NCBI GenBank assembly: GCA_003427395.1
Contig: BFEA01000381.1
Span: 174,893-221,347, forward strand
DNA from: Chara braunii
Lineage: Eukaryota > Streptophyta > Charophyceae > Charales > Characeae
Direction: 5' to 3'
Length of the DNA: 46,455 nt
In this document: positions 1-9,013 of the stretch, in pieces
Layout: each line of letters opens with the position of its first letter
How positions within the stretch are numbered: position 1 is the stretch's first letter
The notes under the pieces: generated by a model
What the model was told of the DNA's origin: nothing
What the model saw: only the letters and a program-made list of their open reading frames with translations
The model's database searches: none
Program-made: the position numbers and the translations under genes

Positions 1-72
<72 letters not shown>
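1..72. repeat. (GA)n microsatellite
   Basis: Uninterrupted GA dinucleotides from the first base to about position 72; the tract continues beyond the window edge. The same repeat type recurs at 41667-41782 and, as CT, at 36055-36127. Confidence 0.97.
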
Positions 73-77
<5 letters not shown>

Positions 78-1263
78 AGACCAATCTTCCTCAACTTTGG
101 CTTTCTTTGGAGTACCCCTTTTATTTCATCTTGCAGCTCCCTTTTTACAGCGCCTCTAACATACATGTGCATCCGTATGTGCGTTATCATCTTCGCTTTA
201 CACAAATCCACAAAAGAAGCATGACTATGCCAGCCTGTTTCGAGCGACTTTCACCGACTCATCAGGAGGTTGACATGTGTGTATGTGCAAGTTCGAGAAG
301 AGGGTCTTAGAGAAGATTGGTTGTTGCGAGTAGCTACTAGAATAAGTCAAGTGGGTGTGGGGAACAACCTTCGCTCGTTCAATTGGGCCCTGATTTCTCG
401 ATGACATAGTCCCGAAGAAAAGCTCCTCCTGCTCTTGAATCGATCGAAACCTACAAAATGAAGAGGTTTTTCAACACAAAACATCATCAAATGCCACCAA
501 GTAGCAGACGTTCAGCATACAGATAGTTGCGCACGCAACTAAAAAACAAATGCCAGCATTAGCATCATTCACAAGGGAAGATAAGGACTTTTGTGAGGTC
601 TCGGTGGCCTCCCAGGCACATTTCAGCAGGGCCATAGGAGAAGGCCCGGGCTAGTAAAGTGTGGCAAGGCCCTAAGTGATATGACCTGATCTATTTTTGG
701 AAAAACGGCAGGGTCAGGCCGGTCAGGGTACTGGCCCAGGTAACTGGGATCCCAGCAGGAGGCAGCAGCTGCCCGAAGGTTCTTGAAGGCAGTGCCTAAC
801 CGTCTTTCCAGATCCTAGGCTGGCATAGAGGAAGAAGTCGGGACAGTCCGGGCATCTTTGCGAGCTGGCAGACAGCGCTTGGCTGCTGAAGCTAGTGCTC
901 TCTGAAGCATGCGTGCCTCTAAGCAGCACTTGTCCTGACCGTGGAGGGGAGTGGAGGCGGGCACCGTCCTCCATACAGAGAAGATATGGCGAGGACTGTA
1001 CCTGCTGGTCACCATGAAGAGCTTGGCCATGGTACATTCTACACTCAGGCATCGGTGGGATTAGCCATGCCCTCTGCAGCATTTTATATCGGTGTGGTGT
1101 AGGCTAGGATGGACAGTAGAGCAGTGATTACAAAGGCCGGTAGCGAAACCACTGAGAGAGAGAGAGAGCTATCATTGTTGTTGGATTGGTTGTTGGGAGG
1201 GGAAAAGAAGGCGGACGACTTGTTCTTCATCACAAGACTGCAGCATTGTTCGTTCTTGTGCTA
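73..1263. other. unassigned DNA, no gene recognised
   Basis: Short open frames only (under 130 codons), none with a recognisable domain. There is no PBS-like site, no LTR pair and no similarity that I can see to other parts of the window. The segment could be host intergenic DNA or an eroded element. Confidence 0.5.
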
Positions 1264-1368
1264 CCATCTTCACCAGAACAGAACGCCTGGTTATCAAAGC
1301 TGTATTTGGTGCAACTTAGAGACTAGATATAGCAATCATGATCGGGTATTCTATTCGGGTGAAGACCA
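1264..1368. mobile_element. palindromic MITE, copy A (105 bp, TA-flanked)
   Basis: The left half begins CCATCTTCACCAGAACAGAA. The reverse complement of the right end reads TGGTCTTCACCCGAATAGAA. TA dinucleotides flank it at 1262-1263 and 1369-1370. Length, arm order and inner arm sequence (a TATTTGG-type inner end) match the better-preserved copy at 40639-40743, which is also 105 bp. This is the most diverged of the three copies. TA duplications and long inverted repeats suggest a Tc1/mariner or pogo-derived MITE; that assignment is inference. Confidence 0.7.
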
Positions 1369-1530
1369 TAGGCGGGATCGTTGCTTAAGCCTTTCTGCTA
1401 TTTGCCTTGCCACAAGTTGTCAGCATGTAAATGCTAATTACGAGAGTTCGTCGTGCTTGCAAATTGAGTTATGCCAAAATGGTTTCTTTGCATTGTAAGT
1501 CTCCCATGATTCAAGAACTACACAAAAAGA

Positions 1531-1651
1531 TCAATTTGGTCTTGAAGTCCCAGGGTAATTGTGACAAACACAAAAAAAACAAAACAAATGTTATGCTCCT
1601 TCATCCATAGTGCAAAAGTCAAATTGCGAGAAATGCAAGGCTTGTTGAAAC
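1531..1651 (+). repeat. dispersed repeat R, left part of copy 1
   Basis: Aligns with 24646-24766 with scattered substitutions. It carries the shared stretch TCAAATTGCGAGAAATGC near 1620. Homology begins at 1531, the same base that follows the E1 3' LTR in the other copy. The copy is interrupted at 1652 by a hAT element and resumes at 3538. Confidence 0.85.
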
Positions 1652-1705
1652 CAGGGCTGGGCCGGCAACCGGCCGGTCGAGCTGACCTGGTTCAACCGGG
1701 GCCGG

Positions 1706-2023
1706 ACCGGGCCAGAGGGGGTCAACCGGCAAACCAGATGGCCCAAGAAAATGGCCAAAATTTTTTTATTTTTATTTTTTCTTCGCGGGATCCGACTGCG
1801 CTTGACGAGATCTCTCGGATTCCGCAATAAAACTTTGAAGGTTGGATTCTTTTTTTTGGGGTGTACCGGGCCAGAGGGGGTCAACCGGCAAACCAGATGG
1901 CCCAAGAAAATGGCCAAAATTTTTTTATTTTTATTTTTTCTTCGCGGGATCCGACTGCGCTTGACGAGATCTGTCGGATTCCGCAATAAAACTTTGAAGG
2001 TTGGATTCTTTTTTTTGGGGTGT
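1706..2023 (+). repeat. 159-bp tandem duplication inside the hAT element
   Basis: Two adjacent units start at 1706 and 1865 with ACCGGGCCAGAGGGGGTCAA. Each contains a T-rich run, TTCGCGGGATCCGACTGCGC and a run of T and G near its end. They are almost identical, so the duplication is recent compared with the hAT insertion or maintained by conversion. Confidence 0.9.
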
Positions 2024-2099
2024 GCCGGGGGGGGGGGGGGGGAGGAAGGGGGGGGTCAAAGGGAGTTGAAGCAGCAATGAAAAACAAAGATATATATTA

Positions 2100-2971
2100 A
2101 ACAGCTATGGCTAACGGAGGAGGAGGAGGAGAAGAGGAGGAGGAGGAGGAGGAGGAGGAAGAAGAAGAAGAGGAGGAGGAGGAGGAGGTGGAAGAAGAAA
2201 ATGACGAAGAAGAGAAGGACGAGGAGGAGGACGAGGAGGAAGAAGAAGAAGAAGAAGAAGAAGAAGAAGAAGAAGAAGAAGAAGAAGAAGAAGAAGAAGA
2301 AGAAGAACGCAAGGAATATGAAGCAGCTTCGAAAAAAAAATAAAAAATTGACGGCTATGGCTAACGGAGGAGGAGGAGGAGGAAGAAGAAAATGACAAAG
2401 AAGAGGGGAGAGGAGAAGAAGAAGAAGAAGAAGAAGAAGAAGACGAAGAAGAAGAAGAAGAAGAAGAAGAAGAAGAAGAAGAAGAAGAAGAAGAAGGACG
2501 CAAGGAAGATGAAGCAGCTTCAAAAAAAGAAAAAAAAAATTGACGGCTATGGCTAACGGAGGAGGAGGAGAAGAAGAGGAGGANGANGAAGAAGAAAATG
2601 ACGAAGAAGAGGGGAGAGAAGAAGAGGAGGAAGAAGAAGAAGAAGAAGAAGAAGAAGAAGAAGAAGAAGAAGAAGAAGAAGAAGAAGAAAAGAGTTGAAG
2701 CAGCAACGAAAAAAAATTATAAAAATTAAACGGCTATCGCTAATGGAGGAGGAGGAGAAGAAGAAAAGGAGGAGGAGGAGGAAGAAGAAGAAGAAGATGC
2801 CGAAGAAGAGGGAGGAGAGGAGGAGGAGGAGGAGGAGGACGAGGAGGAGGAGGAGGAAGAAGAAGAACGCAAGCTGATGGCTAAGAGAGGAGGACTAGAA
2901 GAGGAGGAGGAGGAGGTGGAAGAAGAAGAAGAAGAAGAAGAAGAAGAAGAAGAAGAAGAAGAAGAAGAAGA
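2100..2971 (+). repeat. polypurine (GGA/GAA)n higher-order satellite
   Basis: Nearly 0.9 kb of almost pure purine on the plus strand. It is organised into units that each restart with a short non-purine spacer (GGCTATGGCTAACGGAGG or variants) at about 2104, 2354, 2547, 2733 and 2875. Units also share an AAGCAGC plus A-run spacer. The long Glu/Lys/Arg or Ser/Leu/Phe frames over it are by-products of the trinucleotide composition. Ambiguous bases lie at 2583 and 2586. Confidence 0.93.
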
Positions 2972-2984
2972 AACAAACCTGGGG

Positions 2985-3185
2985 GCGTGATGGAGTGGCT
3001 CGTCGGTAGGGGGGTGTGATGGCACGGCTGGCTGGTGGAGGCGACGATGGCGCTGCTGCACCCCGCGGAGACCTACCGACCATGGCGCGGCTGCACCGAG
3101 TGATGGCGCGGCTGGCTGGCGGTGGCGACAATGGCACGGCTGGCTGTCGGAGGCAACGACGGAGTGGCTGCACAGAGTGGAGGTG
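2985..3185 (+). repeat. GC-rich minisatellite in the hAT element
   Basis: Degenerate copies of a unit containing GATGGCRCGGCTGGCTGG followed by a GGCGACRATGGC segment, about four to five times. No gene is visible. The remaining 3186-3537 is unique GC-rich hAT subterminal DNA. Confidence 0.75.
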
Positions 3186-3537
3186 AGCGGGGTTGAATGC
3201 GCGATGCAACCCGCTGCGCGATTCCGTTTCCCCCCCCGAACTGATTCAAAACAGGGGCCGATCTTCGCCGCTGATCTGCGACGATCGGCGGCCAAGATTG
3301 GACACTTTTTGGACTTAAAAAATCCGGGCCTACAGGACCCGGTAACGAAATTGCGTGGCAGGGCCCGCCCCCACGAGGCCTTCATAATACATGTGCGCCG
3401 CCCAAAAAAAAAATTCAGGCCCCAGCAAAAATGCGCTGGGGGCGACCAGGAGGGAACCAGCCCGGGCCACCGGCCGGTCAAACCGGGAGGACCGCGGATG
3501 GGGTAGGGGTCCCCGGTCCATCCGGGGACCAGCCCTG

Positions 3538-3582
3538 GTTGAAACTCGAAACAAGAGATGGATAGAATCAAAAAGAAGAATC
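3538..3582 (+). repeat. dispersed repeat R, second part of copy 1
   Basis: Matches 24759-24807 (GAAACTCGAAACAATAGATGG-type sequence and AATCAAAAAGAAGAAT). It starts with the duplicated hAT target GTTGAAAC. Homology stops at 3582 and resumes only after the gap at 14264, so a large insertion lies between. Confidence 0.85.
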
Positions 3583-3624
3583 TTTTTGTCACCAGATCCA
3601 TTAGGCTGCTGTGAAAATTTTTGC

Positions 3625-4110
3625 GCTCGCGCCATCGGTAAGAGCTACGCGTCGCATCGTTTGCGCCTGTACGAGCACACCCGTCGTCGCAGCAGGCAGT
3701 GTGGGCTGCCATCGCGGAACCACCGGCTACAACGCCATAGCTCCCCTGGTTCGCCACGCGCGATAACCTACGCGCCCTCTGGGCGCGCACCGAGACAAGT
3801 AAGCGATGAAGTTACTCGCGAAGCTGTGTGAAAAACCCAAATTCGTTAAGCGCTTTGCATCGCATCCTTGTGCCCGTACGAGCACAACTTTTGTCGCAGC
3901 GTGGACTGCCCGTACGAGCACAACTTTTGTCGCAGCGTGGACTGCCATCACGGAAACACCGGTTACAACGCCATAACTCCCCTGGTTTGCCACGCACGAC
4001 TCTCTGCGCGCCCCCTGGGCGCGCACCAAGGAAGATTACTCGGAATGTCCCTCGACGAAGCCGAGTAAGCCGGTGAAGTTATTCGAGAAGCTGTGCGTCG
4101 GAGCGATAAA
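3625..4110 (+). repeat. two tandem leader monomers with internal 36-bp duplication
   Basis: Two diverged units (about 3640-3830 and 3848-4102) share, in order, a GTACGAGCACA segment, a GCCATCRCGGAAMCACCGG segment, TACAACGCCATARCTCCCCT, a GGGCGCGCACC segment and a TCGMGAAGCTGTG end. Inside the second unit a 36-bp segment is duplicated (3872-3907 and 3908-3943). Placement just inside the inferred LINE 5' boundary resembles promoter monomers of mammalian L1 leaders; that function is inference. Confidence 0.75.
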
Positions 4111-4399
4111 ACCAAGTTCGTCTATTGTGCCATCGAACAAGCCCCGTCGACAAGGCGTGAGGGATAGTATATCGCAGCGAAGGAGCCTCAATCTACCGAG
4201 ACAACTACACCAACACCTGAAGTCATCTGTGAGATCGGACTCGCCCTGTCAAAACACTCCTACGACACTGTCTCTCTCCTCATCCGGCCCTCCCCTTTTC
4301 TCATATTCGTTTGCCCACTGACCCCTTCGCCATATCCTAAAACTTCGCCTCTCCCTCGTTTAGCATCACGTCTATTTCTCCCCATCGGCCCCCCCTCAT

Positions 4400-5500
4400 A
4401 CTCTCATTGCGGGCCAGATTAAGGAGAACAAGATTCTCTCCCCTTCCAATAGTCTACTATCCGTCCCCTCCCGACACCTTCCCACATCATTCTCCTCCTA
4501 ACCTCATCATCCCAGTCCCATCTCACTCCACCCTCAGCCCCGATTGGGATCCCGACTCCAACCCGATCACACTTCGTCCCCTCCACGATTCCGACCCCGT
4601 CATCGAGCCCGAACCGATCTAGCCCCAACCCCTCCTAACCTCACTTCATCCCCGTCACCACCCCGATCCCAACACGACAATAATCTGCCCTCCTCTTCGA
4701 CCCCGATCCCCCCCCACTTCGACCGCATCTCTCCCACGTCGATCCCGATCCCACTTCTACCCCGATTCCGTTCCCATCCCCGCCCCTTCCCCGATCTCAT
4801 CCCCCATCCAGATCTCGACCTTAATCCCACGCTGACTGCGATCCCTCCCCTCCACCTCGATTCCTACAACCCCCTCGACTTCGCCCTCAATTCGACCTCA
4901 TTTCCCCCCACGTCGACCTCACTTCGACCTCATTTCCCCTCCACTTCGACCCTGATCCCCCCCACTTCGACCTCATTTCCCCCAAGTCGACCCCGATCCC
5001 ACTTTACTCCGATCCCGTTCCTACCCCCGTCCCTTCCCCGATCTCATCCCTCATTTCCCCTCCACCTCGACCCCGATTCCCCCCACTTCGACCACATTTT
5101 TTCCACGTCGATCCCGATCCCACTTCTACCCCGATCCCTTTCCCATCCCCGCCCCTTCCCCGAGCTCATCCCCCATCCCGATCTCGACCTTAATCCCACT
5201 CTGAATGCGATCCCTCCCCTCCACCTCGATTCCTACAACCCCCTCAATTTCGTCCTCAATTCCCCAACGTCGACCTCAATTCGACCTCATTTCCCCCACG
5301 TCGACCTCACTTTGACCTCATTTCCCCTCCACTTTGACCCTGATCCCCCCCACTTCGACCTCATTTCCCCCACGTCGACCCCGATCCCACTTTACTCCGA
5401 TCCCGTTCCTACCCCCGCCCCTTCCCCGATCTCATTCCCCTTCCCGATCTCGACCTTAATCCCACTCTCACCGTGATCCCTCCCCCCTTCGTAATACTCC
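4400..5500 (+). repeat. C/T-rich degenerate satellite with 369-bp period
   Basis: Pyrimidine-rich plus strand built from short motifs such as CGACCTCATTTCCCC, CCCGATCCCACTT and CCACTTCGACC. A long unit starting CACGTCGATCCCGATCCCAC at 4735 repeats at 5104 (369 bp). A Pro/Ser-rich frame of 310 codons crosses it but follows the repeat composition and has no domain. Confidence 0.85.
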
Positions 5501-5689
5501 ACTCCCCAACCCTGCTCCCGATTCCGATCCGCTTCCAATCCTTCGAACTAAAACAACCAACATACTGTCCCCTCCCCCCTCCACATACGACTGTCTAGAA
5601 ACTAACCCCCCGCCCCCTCGATCACCAACTTGGTCAGCACTCCAAACTCCCACCACGTTCTTCCAATCTGATCGCCACCCAGTCCCTCA

Positions 5690-6050
5690 TCTTACGCTTC
5701 TTTTGCCTTAGCGTGCAGTAAGAAGTGCACGAGATGCTCTCTGTTCTTGGTGGTTGTCCAACAACGTAGATTGCACGCGATGCTCTCTTTTGTCGATGGT
5801 TGCCCAACAATCTAGACTCTTGCGAAAAAGCGATCCCCAAGGGGGGAGGCCAAATGCTGCCAAATTTTCCCAACAATACACGATTTGGTAATCTCCACGC
5901 TATCTTCACTACGGAGTAACTCTCCTCGATCTGGTTTATACATTCGTATATATCGCTGGCCAACCTTTAAAGACTCTTCCTTTGATACCCGATCCCCAAG
6001 TGGGGAGGGTAAATGCTGCCCATTTTTTCACTCGCCTGTGCTAATATGTG
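5690..6050 (+). repeat. short tandem and spaced repeats before LINE ORF1
   Basis: A near-copy pair of about 49 bp (GCACGMGATGCTCTCT, then GGTTGYCCAACAA) lies at about 5727-5825. A second pair (CGATCCCCAAG, then GGGGAGG, then AAATGCTGCC) sits near 5829 and 5990. They lie directly upstream of the ORF1 start at 6209, so they belong to the proximal leader. Confidence 0.65.
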
Positions 6051-6208
6051 AACCCATTACACACCCATCTAGACTATTATTGAACTCAGTCCGCTCCCTC
6101 GAAGTTATCACCCCACATCCCCCATTCTGACACTGAGAGACACAAAGTGGACAGACCTGACAGACAGTAGAGACTAGCGAAGGACTGACCCACTTACACG
6201 GAGAGGAA

Positions 6209-8903
6209 ATGGCTTCTTCCTCCCAAAACCCGGGGGCATCCAATCAAAACATGGGCAAGAAAGGCGCTTGCGTGATAGACAACGAGGCACTCAAATTTTT
6301 GATAGACAAGACGAAGGTTCAAGGGATACAAACCACGGAGACTCAAAAATCTGATGGCAAAGAAGAAGAAATCATTGTATGGAAATACCCAGAAGAGAAG
6401 GTTGCAGAATTGGATGAATTGCACGAAAGGCATGGGGTAGTGTTTAATTTCGCCCGCAGCGGAGCAAAATTGCAACCAGCAGAGAAGCACAAATGGGTTA
6501 TTGAAACAATTAGAAAAGAATTAAAGATGAAACAATCGGAAGAGACATTTACATTGCAGAATCTGGGAAGGAACAACATCCTAGCGCTGTTTGTCAAGGA
6601 ATAACAGGCGAAGGCGGCAGCTGAGATGCAGTCCAGGAACTGCAATGGCTCGGTCTGCACGATCACAAAGTGGAAGAAAGTAGTCGGGCAGAGACAAAAT
6701 CCAGTTTTTACTGAGTTTTTACTGTGTCTTACAAACAGACCTTGTTAAAAGAGAATTTCTGGGTTCAGTTTGACAATATCCAGCCGGGTTTTCATGGATT
6801 GCTGGTGGACAGGTTGGAAAGGCAGTATCCAGCAAACAGAATTCTCAAATGGATATTGCCCACACCAGATTTCCTGGCTCCCCACTGCGGTTCCATGACT
6901 GCAGTGTTGGAAGTCAAAACAGACAACCCCCCAGTTTTTCCCCAAACCTGGAAATTGCAAATCGAAAGCAGAGTGGCGGAGATCAGAGTGTCAACAAAGA
7001 CGTCACCAATCTGTTTTCGCTGCAGAGAACGGGGACACATGGGCACAGACTCGCACTGTCCCAAATTTCCCAAACAGGGGAAGGAACGCAAGCTCCTCCC
7101 CAACATGTTGTGTGAGGTGGAGGACGCTCCGGGAATCTGGTTCATCGCAGACAGTAGCTATAATGGATGGGTCTTCAATGACAATTTGGAGGAACCAGAT
7201 TGGGTGTGGCACTACGCCGACCTGGAACCGACAATTAAGAAACCTGACATTTTCCCTCCGGTCGACAGCAGATGGCAGAAAAAGGCGACGAGGAAGGTGG
7301 TAGGGAACCCGACAAAGATTAGATCGGACCCCCTGATAGACTCACGGGTGATCAGAGAAGAGAAAGACAGAGAGTATCTCCTATGGGATCTAGACACGGT
7401 TAGGGAGAACGCAGTCCACCAATTCACCCAAGAACCAATCACATTCCAGAATTGGTTAAGAAATCTGGAGCAGGTTGCGAGGATCACAGGAAAAGGAACA
7501 CAAATGGACAACAAAAGGACACTAGATATTGTGGAGAACAGAGGGAACCAAGAAGGAGGGCTCAAGAGGAGGAAGGCGCAAGGAACTGAAGGAGAGAAAG
7601 GGGTATCCTCGCTCCCGACTGAGAATGAAGAGAGGGGAAAGATCACAGAGGTGAGTGGGACAAACTTGGAGAAGGAGAGAGAGGGGAGTAATGCAGATGG
7701 AATCTCCTCAGAAGTCAGTGAAGAAGAGTCAGCAAAATCGCTGCAATGGCTCAGAGAGTATGTGAACAAGGTCAAGAGAGAGAGGGAACATGCGTTTGAC
7801 ATTCGGGCAGCATGCCTGAAACACGCTGAGAAATCCCAGACGAGCAGCAAGAGAGGTGTGTTGGGAGAGGTGGGTACATCCAACAACTAGTTTGACGCTC
7901 TCAGGAAGGTCAAAGCTGAGGAACTGTCAGAATACACAGCCTTCATATATGCTGAAAAGAAGAGAGCAAGGGAGCAGGGTTTGAAAGACAAGGATAGAAC
8001 CATGCCTGAGTCTAAGGATGAATTCCAGGATTTGCGCCCAAAGAAATGGAGATCAGGGAAAGGCCAGAAAAAAAAGACTCCTGACACAGCACAAACAGAA
8101 ACAAATGAGGAATCAGACCGGACGTTGTTGGAAAAGGAAGTGGCGGTGGTCCTGGCTCAAACTGACAAACTGACAAAATTGAATGAGGAGTACGCAGCAG
8201 AGTTTGTCACGATCTCACACATTGCAAAGGATCAGGCGCCATTGGTAGTAAAAACAGCCCGCTCTTCTCGCCTTACACTGATGAATGTTCGACCTCTGAT
8301 TGCAGCAAGATACATGGAGAAGATGGAAGAATGGCAGATAGCGACAGATGTTTCCTTTCAGATCCCCTGCTTTGAGGAAGGCCAGAATGTAGCAAATATT
8401 CTCTGGGAAAAAAATACCCTGACTACCCGTTGGGGGTATACGATACAGTGGAAGCAACGATGGCCCAAGAGACTTTGCAATTGCCCACAGGGGAAGAGGA
8501 CACACGATCGCAACAATCAGAACAGAAGAGACAATCTCCCCAAGCCTTTTCACCTCTGATAGTAAAGCTAGCATCGGCAGCCAGCTTGAAATCAAGGATG
8601 AAATGGAGACCGTGGCGGACAGTGACAGCAATGCCATATAGTGTCCTAGCAGGATCTTGTTTACCGGCTGAACTAACTGCAGTGTCGGTGGCCCAACTGG
8701 TCAAATCAGGTATGTTGGATGGAGATGGGGACTTGGATGCGGTGGCCTTCCCGGTAGACTGGGACAGATTCTACAGGAGTGAGGATTCGGAAAATGATCT
8801 ACGGGACTGGCAATCGGATATGGAGGAGGAAGAGGAAGGGCAAGGAGGATTGAAGGGAGGGAGAGGATCAGGGAATGAACGTCGACAAAGAAACAAGCCT
8901 TAA
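6209..8903 (+). pseudogene. LINE ORF1 (RNA-binding, CCHC zinc-knuckle protein), broken
   Basis: ORF1 proteins of L1-type elements bind the element RNA and form the RNP needed for target-primed reverse transcription. The start ATG at 6209 begins MASSSQNPGASNQ and is the first ATG after the repeats. The frame is stopped at 6602-6604 (TAA) and shifts near 6715. It continues through a segment with FWVQFDNIQPGFHGLLVDRL and a zinc knuckle at about 7013-7060 (CFRCRERGH, last Cys after a six-residue gap instead of the usual four). It is stopped again by TAG at 7888-7890, shifts near 8430, and ends at 8903 with an acidic EEEEEG-type tail. The C-terminal half is charged and low complexity. Four lesions mean no full protein. 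Codon character and order of pieces support one ancestral frame of about 895 codons. Confidence 0.8.
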
Positions 8904-9013
8904 TTTAGAAGGAGGGTCAGGAGTGGACCACATGGGGGAGGACACAGGGGGTGATGCACCTTCGTAGATTTTTTTCAATTAAATGATTTCACTTTGACAG
9001 AAATTAAGCAAAG

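Larger units (their letters stand above)
1652..3537. mobile_element. non-autonomous hAT-type DNA transposon (1886 bp)
   Basis: The ends are CAGGGCTGG (1652-1660) and CCAGCCCTG (3529-3537), a 9-bp perfect terminal inverted repeat that continues imperfectly. The element is flanked by the direct repeat GTTGAAAC at 1644-1651 and 3538-3545. The uninterrupted R copy contains a single GTTGAAAC at 24759-24766, so it is the pre-insertion site. An 8-bp target duplication with CAGGG-type ends is the hAT signature. No transposase reading frame is present: the interior is a 159-bp tandem duplication, a long polypurine array and a GC-rich minisatellite. The element would need a transposase supplied from elsewhere. 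Confidence 0.88.

Noticed and set aside
1109-1498. 129-codon frame with an ATG start
   Set aside because: A TA-flanked MITE copy occupies its middle and no homology is recognised.
2056-2706. Long open frames rich in Ser/Leu/Phe (minus) or Glu/Lys/Arg (plus)
   Set aside because: They exist because GGA/GAA repeats contain no stop in several frames; no domain and no unique sequence.
4544-5476. 310-codon Pro/Ser-rich frame
   Set aside because: It follows the 369-bp pyrimidine-rich repeat and has no recognisable domain; a composition artefact.
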